Origin: Methylococcales bacterium
Lineage (GTDB): Bacteria; Pseudomonadota; Gammaproteobacteria; Methylococcales; Methylomonadaceae
Length of the DNA: 45,302 nucleotides
Direction: 5' to 3'
Assembly (NCBI GenBank): GCA_028688755.1
Contig: JAQTXN010000003.1
Coordinates: 1-45,302 of the forward strand
Positions 9,582-19,521 of the stretch are shown piece by piece. The notes under the pieces are model-generated. The model made no database searches. It was not told where the DNA came from and saw nothing but the letters and a program-made list of their open reading frames with translations. Every line of letters begins with the position of its first letter. The stretch's first letter is position 1. The translations under genes were made by a program, and so were the position numbers.

Positions 9582-10888
9582 AACTCAAACGCACCATCTA
9601 AACCATTGGCTTTCGCATCACGCTCTGAAAGAGGAAGTAGTTCAAAGCGATTTTCAATCAATTTCAAAATCGAAGTCGTGTCATAAAGTGTGTTATCGAC
9701 AAAACCTTTTTTCGCAAACGGTGACACGATAATTGCGGGAATGCGTGTTCCCGCTCCCCAACGGTCAAGTTGTGGTGGCGCAACGTGATCCCAAAAACCA
9801 CCGAATTCGTCGTAAGTAATGATAATCGCCGTTTTTTCCCAAATCGGACTGTGACGAATGGCTTCGACAATCTCTTTGATTTCCGCATCGGCATCTAAAA
9901 TGGTGGCATAACCTGGATGTTGATTTTTACTGCCAACGGGTTTGAAAAATGCCACGCTTGGAAAATGACCTTTTAAGTCTTCAAAAAGCTGCGTTTTGTC
10001 TTTTAAATGCTCTTTACGAGCCTGCGTATCGGGCGCGAAATTTGTGTAATAAACAAACGGTTGGTGGTGATATTGGAAATTATCGCCTGCATCTTTGTTT
10101 GCCATTGCATCATTCCACCCACCCGAATACCACGCCCATGAAATCCCTTTTTCTGAAAGTCTATCGCCAATGGTGGCGTGTGTTTGCGGTGGCAAACGAG
10201 TTTCATTGTGCGTTGAATCAAACGGCGGATAATGCGGTTGGATTGTTCCGACTGCATAATTGTCTGTTGTGACAGTTGGGTCTTTGGTGACTTTGCCTGT
10301 TTTGGTATCACTTTTCCATTTTTTTAATTCATCAGGTGCGTCTTTAAATTCGGGTGTGCAGGCACAAATTAACCATTGATGATTTAAAAATGAACCGCCA
10401 TAAGCCGCTTGAAAAAAATTGTCGGCGAGCGTGAATTCTTTTGCATATTGCCACAAGGCGGTTTGCGATAAATCGTAATGTCCCATCGTCAACGCGCCTG
10501 CTGAAGACAATTGTGCAAAACGATCATTTTTCCCGCCGTTAATTTGCATTTGATGAATAAAAAAACGGTGTGTTAAATCGGGATGTTTTTCAGTTAATGG
10601 AACGTAACGCGCAATATCAAACGGCTGATTGGGCAAATTTTCAGGAAAACGTTTATCAGAAACCGTCGGCAAGGTTGTGTAATCACGCCCAAATTCATCG
10701 ACTTGTAATGGTGCATTTTTTGCATTTTCTAAGCCGTTCGCATCGGGAAATAGACCAAATAAATTATCGAAACTGCGATTTTCAAGATACAGCACAACGA
10801 TGTGTTCAATGTCTTTTACGTCTTTTGCGGGAGCGGGCGTTGAAAAAATAGCGGTAATGGTTAATGCGAAAGCGGCAACTTTTTTCAT
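9578..10888 (-). CDS. Secreted phosphoesterase (phospholipase C / acid phosphatase AcpA-like)
   Basis: Signal peptide; IEHIVVLYLENRSFDNLFG, IIITYDEFGGFWDHVAPP, RIPAIIVSPFAKKG. Confidence 0.85.
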   Translation of the reverse strand: MKKVAAFALTITAIFSTPAPAKDVKDIEHIVVLYLENRSFDNLFGLFPDANGLENAKNAPLQVDEFGRDYTTLPTVSDKRFPENLPNQPFDIARYVPLTEKHPDLTHRFFIHQMQINGGKNDRFAQLSSAGALTMGHYDLSQTALWQYAKEFTLADNFFQAAYGGSFLNHQWLICACTPEFKDAPDELKKWKSDTKTGKVTKDPTVTTDNYAVGTIQPHYPPFDSTHNETRLPPQTHATIGDRLSEKGISWAWYSGGWNDAMANKDAGDNFQYHHQPFVYYTNFAPDTQARKEHLKDKTQLFEDLKGHFPSVAFFKPVGSKNQHPGYATILDADAEIKEIVEAIRHSPIWEKTAIIITYDEFGGFWDHVAPPQLDRWGAGTRIPAIIVSPFAKKGFVDNTLYDTTSILKLIENRFELLPLSERDAKANGLDGAFEF

Positions 10889-11451
10889 GATTGTACGGGG
10901 CGTTTATCTAATTTACGTTGAAGTGATCGACGGTGCATATTCAATGCCCGCGCCGCGGCAGAAATGTTGCCATCGTGTTGCATCAATACTTTTTGCAAAT
11001 GTTCCCATTCCAAGCGTTTTACCGAAAGCGGAATTTCACTAATGGCTGCGGATGTATCCCCTTCATTTTTAAGCAGTGCGGTGACGATTTCATCTGCATT
11101 AGCAGGTTTGGTTAAATAATGCGTTGCCCCTAATTTAATTGCTTCAACAGCTGTTGCAATACTTGCAAAACCTGTGAGCATCACAATTCGCGTGTTGTCA
11201 TCGAGCGAAATCAACTTTTTGACCAGTTCTAAGCCTGATTCCAAACCAATTCGTAAATCAATCACCGCGTATTCGGGTAAATTTTGTTCGGCAAGTTGAA
11301 TTCCCGAAGCCACATCATAAGCGACTAAAACCTCGTAATCGCGTTTTTCGAGGGCATTTTTTAACACGCTGCAAAACGTTTCATCATCATCAACAAGTAA
11401 TAAGCGTGGATTGTCGAGTTCTTCAGTTGCTGTCATTTTCTGTCTCATCAT
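10885..11451 (-). CDS. regA: RegA/PrrA/ActR-family response regulator
   Basis: REC domain plus Fis-type HTH GNISAAARALNMHRRSLQRKL, characteristic of RegA/PrrA/RoxR. Confidence 0.88.
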   Translation of the reverse strand: MMRQKMTATEELDNPRLLLVDDDETFCSVLKNALEKRDYEVLVAYDVASGIQLAEQNLPEYAVIDLRIGLESGLELVKKLISLDDNTRIVMLTGFASIATAVEAIKLGATHYLTKPANADEIVTALLKNEGDTSAAISEIPLSVKRLEWEHLQKVLMQHDGNISAAARALNMHRRSLQRKLDKRPVQS

Positions 11452-12805
11452 GTAATAGCGGTAATGTCAGTGTGACCTGTGCGCCGCCTTCATATCTATT
11501 TTCAAAGTCAATTGTACCGCCTAAACGTTGCAGGGTTGAGTAAGTTAAAAATAAGCCAACGCCTAAGCCTTGTTTACTGCTTGTCGTGGGATGTTGCCCT
11601 GCAAATTCAAGTAAATGTTCAGGAAAACCTGCCCCAAAATCCCGAATTTTAATCGTTGCACTTTGTTTATCCCAAATAGCGTGAAATTCCACGCCTAAAT
11701 CTGGATTGGTCGCTTCTGCCGCGTTATTTAAAATGTTAATTAGCGAATGCGTCAACGTGCGTTCAGCGATGATTTTTGCCTCAAAATCGACGTTGGGATC
11801 GATAAAAAAGTTTAATTTTGTGCCGACTTTGTGGGTGCGCCATTGCTTAATTACGTCATCTAAATAATCACTCAGTAACATGATGTTGCCTGATTCAGCT
11901 CGCATTTCACCTGCTGACGCTGACATTACCGATAAGGCTTCTTTGCAGCGATTGATTTGTTCTTCGATGATAGACATTTTTTCGTATAACTCAGGATGAT
12001 TGCAATACGCATAATCTTGAGTGAGTTCATGCGCGATAATTGCCATCGTGCCAAGCGGCGTTCCCATATCATGCGCGGCACTTGCGGCAAGCGTTCCGAG
12101 CGCGACAACTCGTTCATTTCGCAACGCATTTTCTCTTGCTTGTGCCAAACTGCGCTCACGAATTTTTAAGGTTTTAGCCAGTTCAACGACAAAAAACGCC
12201 ACTAAACCTGCGCTAAATACAAATCCAAACCACATCCCGAAAATATGTAAATTGAAATAATTTTTATCATTGAGCGTATGTTGCAATTCAAGCGCGTCGA
12301 GTTGCGACATTTGAGAGAAATCAATGTGCGAATTATGACTTAAATGCGGCGCAATCGAGGGCAGGGGGATGTTATAAACCATCAACATTGTGTACATCGA
12401 AGTTGTAAGTATCAACATGTACCACGCATAATTTGGCGGCAACATAATCGCGGTAATCATCAGCGGCAATAAATAGACCCAAATAATAGGATTCGACGCG
12501 CCACCTGTTGCGTAAAGCAATGCCGTGATGGCAAAAACATCAAGCGTAAGTTGCACAAAGATTTCTTGCGTGGTCACAGGCGTGGGTTCATCTAAACGCA
12601 GCCAAGTGTAGATATTTACCGCTGCAATACTTGCCACAATCCACCACAAAGGACGCTCTGGAAGTCCAATATGCAAACCGTGAACACTGAGAAAAATTAA
12701 AAAGGCTTCACTAAACAGCATGAGGTTTCGTAAAACAAATAGCCATTTTAGGTTTTGCCGAACGGATAATTCAGATTTAGTTGTGGACGTTACATGAGAA
12801 AACAT
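11423..12805 (-). CDS. regB: RegB/PrrB/ActS-family redox sensor histidine kinase
   Basis: Six-TM N-terminus with GGASNPI (variant of the GGxxNPF quinone motif), H-box AASAAHDMGTPLGTM, conserved Cys in INRCKEAL; overlaps regA. Confidence 0.88.
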   Translation of the reverse strand: MFSHVTSTTKSELSVRQNLKWLFVLRNLMLFSEAFLIFLSVHGLHIGLPERPLWWIVASIAAVNIYTWLRLDEPTPVTTQEIFVQLTLDVFAITALLYATGGASNPIIWVYLLPLMITAIMLPPNYAWYMLILTTSMYTMLMVYNIPLPSIAPHLSHNSHIDFSQMSQLDALELQHTLNDKNYFNLHIFGMWFGFVFSAGLVAFFVVELAKTLKIRERSLAQARENALRNERVVALGTLAASAAHDMGTPLGTMAIIAHELTQDYAYCNHPELYEKMSIIEEQINRCKEALSVMSASAGEMRAESGNIMLLSDYLDDVIKQWRTHKVGTKLNFFIDPNVDFEAKIIAERTLTHSLINILNNAAEATNPDLGVEFHAIWDKQSATIKIRDFGAGFPEHLLEFAGQHPTTSSKQGLGVGLFLTYSTLQRLGGTIDFENRYEGGAQVTLTLPLLHDETENDSN

Positions 12806-12928
12806 AAAAGTCGCATCAAAAGTTTAAGTTACGAATAGTTTAAAGAGATTTAACTTTGGAGGCGATTGTTTAGCCCATTTCTCGCAAATCTATATTTAGA
12901 AAAAACTATTAGATGTCTATGTTTAAAG

Positions 12929-12959
12929 TTAGACAGAAATAATTTCAATCTGCTAGAAT
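12929..12959 (+). promoter_or_regulatory. Candidate extended -10 promoter for the MerR-B12 operon
   Basis: TGCTAGAAT at 12951-12959 (TGn-TAGAAT); weak -35 TTAGAC at 12929 with a long spacer. Confidence 0.35.
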
Positions 12960-13038
12960 CCGAGCTATTGTTTGTGGAAGCTAAATAACACTGTTTTAAT
13001 AAACATAATTTTGATAATGAAGTTTATTTTAAGTAGTT

Positions 13039-13944
13039 ATGTTTTCAATCAGTTTAGTTTCACGAGAAACAGGTATCTCAATTGCGACGTTGCGAAAATG
13101 GGAAACACGTTATGGTTTTCCAAAACCTGTACGACATAACGGTTACACCCGATCTTACAGCAAAGAAGATATTGCCTATTTACATGAAGTAAAACGTTTA
13201 ATTGATTTAGGAATGCGTCCATCAAAATTATTTTCAGTAACGCCGAGTGAATTTTCAGCTTTAGCTTTAACGCATCCCACAAGAGCCGTCACCCTAGAAC
13301 AAAAATTTATAGAAGATGTAATTGAATTATTGATTTCGCACGAAATTAAAAAATTACGCAAAATTTTAGATAAAAAATTAAAAAAACTTGGGGTATTAGA
13401 TTTTGTTGAAAAAGTTGCTCAACCATTAACTGTTTTGGTCGGACAAAAATGGGCAGATGGTGTCATTAGCATATTCACTGAGCATTGCTATAGCGAACAA
13501 ATGTCGCAAGTTTTAAACAGCGTCGAACCCGCTAATTTAAAATACGACGAAACGTTACCGCGCATTTTACTTACTACACTTTCAGGCGAGCGGCACACAT
13601 TAGGGCTGGATATGGTGAAAGCTCTTTTAAGCGAGCAAAAAGCACATTGCATCAATTTAGGTGCTGAAGTGCCGCTACTCGAAATTCCTCAAGCCGCGCT
13701 TCACTACAAAGTGAATGTCGTCGGCTTATCGTTTAGTGCTTCTTTTCCCAAACGAGCGATGACCGAATCACTCAAACAATTACGCCTCTCGCTCGCACCT
13801 GAGATTGGATTATGGATTGGCGGTTCAGGCGCAAAACAATTAGCAAAATTACCTAATGGCATTGAAATTTCTCATTCAACAGCAGAAGTTTTAGCGGTAT
13901 TTGAAAGTTATAAAAAAACACACGCTGTTATCGATTCATTCTAG
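13039..13944 (+). CDS. MerR-family regulator with C-terminal cobalamin-binding domain (CarH/LitR-like)
   Basis: MerR HTH ISIATLRKWETRYGFPKPVR; W-x9-EH (WADGVISIFTEH) and ExHxxG (ERHTLG) B12/photoreceptor motifs. Confidence 0.9.
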   Translation: MFSISLVSRETGISIATLRKWETRYGFPKPVRHNGYTRSYSKEDIAYLHEVKRLIDLGMRPSKLFSVTPSEFSALALTHPTRAVTLEQKFIEDVIELLISHEIKKLRKILDKKLKKLGVLDFVEKVAQPLTVLVGQKWADGVISIFTEHCYSEQMSQVLNSVEPANLKYDETLPRILLTTLSGERHTLGLDMVKALLSEQKAHCINLGAEVPLLEIPQAALHYKVNVVGLSFSASFPKRAMTESLKQLRLSLAPEIGLWIGGSGAKQLAKLPNGIEISHSTAEVLAVFESYKKTHAVIDSF

Positions 13945-13949
13945 GAAAA

Positions 13950-16916
13950 ATGTTTGTGAAAAAAAATCAAATCTCCGCTGTTATTCCTTTCGAAATAAAT
14001 TCTTTTACAGGTTACGTTGTTGGCATTGGTGCTTCTGCTGGTGGTCTTGATGCACTTGAAAAATTCTTTGATTTTTGCCCTGTTGATACGGGGGCAACGT
14101 TTGTTGTAATTCAACATTTATCGCCCGACCACAAAAGCATGATGAGCAATTTGCTCGCTCGTCACACGACAATGCCCGTTTGCATGGTTGAACAAAACAC
14201 CTCGATTGAACCCAATAATGTGTATCTAATTCCACCTGGTTCCATCATGCACATGGGCAAAGGTTTTCTGCATTTAACACCTAAAAATCCGCGCGGTTTA
14301 ACGCTTCCAATTGATATTTTCTTCACGTCACTTGCCGAAAGTTATGGCAATCATGCCATTGGTATTGTGCTTTCTGGCACAGGTTCAGACGGTACGCGCG
14401 GCGCATCAGCTATCAATTCGATGGGCGGTTTTTTACTCGCGCAAGAACCCAGCACTGCGGGTTTTGATGGAATGCCTAAAAGTTTTATCAACACGGGTTT
14501 AATCGATGCCATTTTGCCGCCCGAAGAATTAGCGAATCGTGTTGTCGCACACATCAATCATTTGGCCTCAAATGAACCCGAAATTTACGTCGAAAATGAT
14601 GCGTTTATTCCCCGTCTTGCGCTATCACACGAAGAAGCCTTTAACGCGATTATGCAGTTGTTATTGCAAATTAGCGGAATCGATTTTAAAGATTACAAGC
14701 CTTCTACAATTATGCGCCGTTTGGAGCGTCGAATGCAGGTGCGGCGCGTTTCAACGCTTGAAGATTATTTGAAATTACTCGAAACCGAAAACAGCGAAAT
14801 TTTCACGTTACGGCAAGAATTCTTAATTTCTGTCACCAGTTTTTTTCGAGATACTGAACCGTTTAAAACGCTCACAGAATGCGCGGTTGCTGAAATTGTG
14901 GCGAGTAAAAATAACGGTGATATTGTCCGAATTTGGACGGCGGGTTGTTCAACTGGTGAAGAACCTTACACGCTTGGAATGCTCTTTATTGAAGAATTTG
15001 AACGCCAAAAACGCTGGTTGACACTCAAAATTTTTGCGACCGATGTGAATCAACAAAATATCGAATTTTCAGCCATTGGCAGTTATAGCGAATCCATTGC
15101 AGCTGAATTAAGTCCTGCGCGTTTAGAACGATTTTTTGACGTGAAAGGCTCGAATTTCGTTGTTAAAAATGATTTGCGTCAATGTATTATTTTTGCGCGG
15201 CATAATTTGTTGAGTGACCCACCTTTCACCAAAACGGATTTGGTGGTTTGTCGAAACACGCTAATTTATTTTAAAAATCCTGCTCAAGAACGTGCATTGC
15301 GTCGTTTGCAATATGCCGTCAATCCACAAGGCTTTTTATTTTTAGGTTCTAGCGAATCGCTGTCAGGGGCAAATGAAGGTTTTAAAACGATTAACGCGAA
15401 ACACAAATTGTTTAAGCGCATCACCTCGGCAACGCCTGTTCCTTACGATATGTTGCAAAATGTTTCAACAGCGTATCAAACAGGACGACATGCGTCGTCG
15501 GTTTTAGTTTCACAAAAAGCGAAAAGTGTTGATGGTAACGCCATTGATAGTGCAATCAGTATGATGCTCAACAGTTACGCCCCACCTGCGCTTATCGTAA
15601 ATGGCAATCATGAAATTCTGCATTTTTTCGGCGATGTTCAGCCGTATTTATCGTTTCGAGAAGGTAGCGCAAGTTTGCAAATCGGACGTGTTTTACCACA
15701 ACGTTTGATTCCGATTGCTTCTGCACTGCTTTATAAAGCTGCCAAAAGCACAGAAATACTCATCTCTGATTTGATTCAATTCAAACAAGCCGATGATTCA
15801 ATAAAATTGATTCGTTTGAGTGCGCGTCAAATTTCACTCAAAACGCATGAACCATTCATATTGTTGTGTTTTGAAACCATCACAAATAACGTTGCTGAAA
15901 TTGAAACCAAAGCCTTCAATCTGGACGCAGAAACCATTGAACGAATTGAAATTTTAGAAAATGAACTCGCCGCAACGCGCGAAAGTTTGCAAGCGACCAT
16001 TGAAGAACTCGAAACTTCAAACGAAGAATTACAAGCCACAAACGAAGAACTCATGGCTTCAAATGAAGAATTACAAAGCTCAAACGAAGAATTGCAATCG
16101 GTCAATGAAGAACTCAACACGGTTAATGCCGAATACCAAGAAAAAGCAGGTATTTTAAGTCAGCTCAATGCAGATTTAGACAGCATGGCAAAAGCCTCGG
16201 GCGTAGCAACGATTTTTGTTGATGAAGAATTGCGATTAACCCGTTTTAGTCAAGACGCGATGCAAATTTTCAAATTACGCAATTCCGATATTGGGCGGCG
16301 TTTAGACGATTTCGCCCATACGCTCAAATATGAACATTTAATTGAAGATATTGAAGCGACGTTGCAATTGCAACGCATGACAGAACGTGAAATTTTATCT
16401 AACGACGGACGTACATTTTTAGTACGAATTTTGCCGTACTTTGTTCCATCGACCATGTCAAAAGGTGTAGTTGCCAGTTTTGTTGATATTACCTCGTACC
16501 ACGATGTGCAACGTTTGCAATCTATTATTGATGCGCTACCTGAACATATTGCCGTGTTAGAACATGACGGAAAAATTGCAATGATTAACCAAGCGTGGCA
16601 GCGATTCGCTAAAGCAAATGGCGATACTAATCTTACGCATACGGGCATTGGTACAAATTATTTTGAAGCATGCAAAGTGAGTAATCTTGAAAATTCAGAA
16701 ATCGCACAACGCGCTATTCACGGCGTAAAAAGTGTTCTCGAAGGTTCAAACGCCGAATTTTCGTTGCAATATCCTTGTCATTCACCAACCGAAAACCGTT
16801 GGTTTGTGATGAATGTCGCGCCGATTAAGGGCTACGATTACGGCGCGGTTGTCAGTCATATCAACATTTCCTCTTGGTATGCAAGTAACGAAAAAAAGGA
16901 AGCCGAACGTGAATAA
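13950..16916 (+). CDS. CheB methylesterase-CheR methyltransferase-PAS fusion
   Basis: Che[37 protein letters not shown]; Che[29 protein letters not shown]; coiled-coil; PAS-like C-terminus. Confidence 0.92.
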   Translation: MFVKKNQISAVIPFEINSFTGYVVGIGASAGGLDALEKFFDFCPVDTGATFVVIQHLSPDHKSMMSNLLARHTTMPVCMVEQNTSIEPNNVYLIPPGSIMHMGKGFLHLTPKNPRGLTLPIDIFFTSLAESYGNHAIGIVLSGTGSDGTRGASAINSMGGFLLAQEPSTAGFDGMPKSFINTGLIDAILPPEELANRVVAHINHLASNEPEIYVENDAFIPRLALSHEEAFNAIMQLLLQISGIDFKDYKPSTIMRRLERRMQVRRVSTLEDYLKLLETENSEIFTLRQEFLISVTSFFRDTEPFKTLTECAVAEIVASKNNGDIVRIWTAGCSTGEEPYTLGMLFIEEFERQKRWLTLKIFATDVNQQNIEFSAIGSYSESIAAELSPARLERFFDVKGSNFVVKNDLRQCIIFARHNLLSDPPFTKTDLVVCRNTLIYFKNPAQERALRRLQYAVNPQGFLFLGSSESLSGANEGFKTINAKHKLFKRITSATPVPYDMLQNVSTAYQTGRHASSVLVSQKAKSVDGNAIDSAISMMLNSYAPPALIVNGNHEILHFFGDVQPYLSFREGSASLQIGRVLPQRLIPIASALLYKAAKSTEILISDLIQFKQADDSIKLIRLSARQISLKTHEPFILLCFETITNNVAEIETKAFNLDAETIERIEILENELAATRESLQATIEELETSNEELQATNEELMASNEELQSSNEELQSVNEELNTVNAEYQEKAGILSQLNADLDSMAKASGVATIFVDEELRLTRFSQDAMQIFKLRNSDIGRRLDDFAHTLKYEHLIEDIEATLQLQRMTEREILSNDGRTFLVRILPYFVPSTMSKGVVASFVDITSYHDVQRLQSIIDALPEHIAVLEHDGKIAMINQAWQRFAKANGDTNLTHTGIGTNYFEACKVSNLENSEIAQRAIHGVKSVLEGSNAEFSLQYPCHSPTENRWFVMNVAPIKGYDYGAVVSHINISSWYASNEKKEAERE
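16002..16127 (+). repeat. Six 21-nt coding tandem repeats (heptad coiled-coil EELxxxN)
   Basis: [42 protein letters not shown], encoded by GAAGAAYT.. units. Confidence 0.9.
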
Positions 16917-19517
16917 TGCTCAAAATCATCATTTGAAAGAGTTGCGTCATCGCGCCGAAGTTGCCTTGCAAAACGGTGAAATTGCATTGCAACATATTCC
17001 CGATGAAAAAGCGTTACACGATGCCCGCGAATTGATTGAAGAACTCCGTATTTATCAAGCTGAATTAGAACTTCAAAATGAAGAACTGAATCGTTCACAA
17101 CTTCAAGCAGAGCAAGCCTTAGCGCGTTATCGATTGTTATTTACCTCGCTGCCACTTGCGGGCGTGGTATTGGACAGATACGGCATTATTCAAGATGCCA
17201 ATATTCATGCGACGAATTTATTTGGATTTAGCACAGATTCAAAATTACTCAAACATTCCATTTATCGTTTAATTGCTGACGAAGACAAAAATCGGATTCT
17301 GGGTGTTTTGCATTTAGAAAATAGCGGCACAACAACGATTTTGCATGAAATAAAAGTGCGAAACTCAAATAACGAATGGATTGTCATGGATGGGCATTTG
17401 ATTCATTTGCCGCTCGATTATCATTTAGATAATTACACGTTGTTATTGCTAGTTGATCGCAGTATTGAAGCGGCGCGTGAGCAAGACAGAATGCTGTTTC
17501 AATCAATGTTTGATAATAGTCCATCGATAATGGTCGCTTTTGATGAAAAAGGTCATTGCATCCTCGCAAATAGCGCGATGCTCAAGTTTGTCAATAGCTC
17601 TGTCGAACACGTTTTGGGTAAAACGCGCAACTCTTGGCAAAATTCAGTCGATGCAAAAACGCTGCAAGAAAAAGATTCTGAAGTGATTGCAACAGGAAAT
17701 CCTTCGCTTGAAGAAGAATTACTTTCAGGTAATAACCAGCCAAAACATCATTACATTAGCAATCGTTTTCCTTTGCGAAATAAAAACGGTGATATTTTTG
17801 GCGTAGGTTTAGTGAAAACCGACATTACCGCGATTCGAGAAATTGAAGTGCGCTTGCAACTTGCGATGCAAGTTTTCAGTCAAGGCTCAGAAGGCATCAT
17901 TATTACGGATTCAGAAAATAAAATTATTTCGGTGAACAAAGCGTTTGAGCGCATTACGGGCTACAGAGAAAAAGACGTTTTAGGGGAAAACCATCAATTT
18001 TGGCATCGGGAAAACAAGATAAACATTTTTACGAGAGAATGTGGCGTGATTTGCTTTGTTATAACGAATGGGAAGGCGAACTTTATAATCGTCGCCAAAA
18101 CGGAGAAATCTATCCACAACATTTGAGTATTAGCCGCGTTCTTGATGATCAAGATAATTTGACTTATTACATTGCAATTTTTAATGACATTACGCATAAA
18201 AAACGCATTGAAAATGAAATTCATCAATTGGCCTTTTATGACCCGCTTACAGGCTCACCTAATCGCCATTTATTGCGCGACCGTCTAAATCAAGCAATCA
18301 ACGTTGCACATCGTGAAAATACACAACTTTGTTTAATTTTTCTCGATTTAGATCGCTTCAAAGAAGTCAACGACACATTAGGTCACGGTGCAGGAGACGA
18401 CTTGTTAATTGAAGTCGCACAACGTTTAAAAAATTGTGTGCGTGATGTCGATACGGTTTGCCGCTTTGGTGGCGACGAATTTATTTTGTTGTTAAACGAT
18501 ATAAACGAAAAAACGGTGATTGAAAAAGCGCAAACGATTTTGGCGACGGTTTTAAAGCAATATGTGATTCAAAATGAAGTGTTGACGTTATCCGCCTCAA
18601 TTGGCATTGCCATGTATCCGCGTGATGGCGAAGATTATGCGACGTTATTAAAAAATGCTGATACTGCAATGTATGGTGCAAAAGAAAATGGACGCAATGC
18701 GTTTCGTTTTTATCAGGCAGAACTTGATGGATCAACAATGCGCCGCATGGTAGTTGAAAACGCATTGCGCAATGCCATTGAAAATAACGAGTTGTGGCTT
18801 GCGTTTCAGCCGCAAATTTGCATAACGACTAAAAATTTAAAAGGCGTTGAAGTGTTGTTGCGGTGGAATAATGAAACGTTAAATCATCCTTCACCAGATG
18901 AATTTATTCCCATTGCTGAAGCAACAGGTTTGATTGTGTCAATTGGTGAATGGGTGTTAAAAGAATCGCTCAAACAAGCAAAATTGTGGCTTGACGCAGG
19001 ATTAGAACCTTTCACGATTGCGGTGAACATTTCAGCACGACAGTTTTGGAATGAAAATTTTTCAAGTTTTGTTCACTCTTCGTTACTTGAAACGGGCGTG
19101 CCTCCGCATCTGCTTGAACTTGAATTAACCGAGCGCGTTGTCATGCGCGAACCTGAAGCGATCATTGACATCATGAATGAGCTTAGTTTGCTGGGGGTGA
19201 AAATTTCCATCGATGATTTTGGTACGGGTTATTCGTCGCTTAATTATTTAAAACGCTTGCCTGTGACGAAATTAAAAATTGATCAATCATTTGTACGCGA
19301 TATTGAAAGTGATAATGACGACGGGATTATCGTATTGTCGATCATTCAACTCGCTAAAGCCTTAGGTAAAGAAACGATTGCCGAAGGCGTTGAAACGCTT
19401 GGGCAAGAGTTATTTTTATTTGAAAATGGTTGTGACACGATTCAGGGCTTTTTGCACGCTCGCCCGATGGCGATTACTATATTCGAATCATGGTTGGATA
19501 AAAAATTGTGTGAGTAG
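16909..19517 (+). pseudogene. PAS-PAS-PAS-GGDEF-EAL diguanylate cyclase/phosphodiesterase interrupted by an apparent 1-nt frameshift near 17998-18001
   Basis: GTG start at 16909 with AAAAAGGAAG upstream; frame 1 runs to 18126 but PAS homology stops at ...VLGENHQF; homology resumes in another frame as ASGKQDKHFYERMWRDLL; RFGGDEF, I-site RDVD, EVL, DDFGTGYSSL, AEGVET motifs downstream. Confidence 0.8.
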
Positions 19518-19521
19518 CATT

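Noticed and set aside
15827-16120. Minus-strand Ser-rich 97-aa ORF
   Set aside because: Antisense shadow of the EELxxxN coiled-coil repeats; low-complexity artefact.
16813-16908. N-terminal extension of the PAS-GGDEF gene and the ATG-less start at 16813
   Set aside because: It lies inside the CheB-CheR-PAS coding region in another frame; the GTG at 16909 has a good ribosome-binding site.
18000-19517. ORF 18000..19517 as an independent GGDEF-EAL gene
   Set aside because: Its start is a TTG inside a PAS domain, and the upstream ORF supplies the missing first half; a frameshifted single gene fits better.
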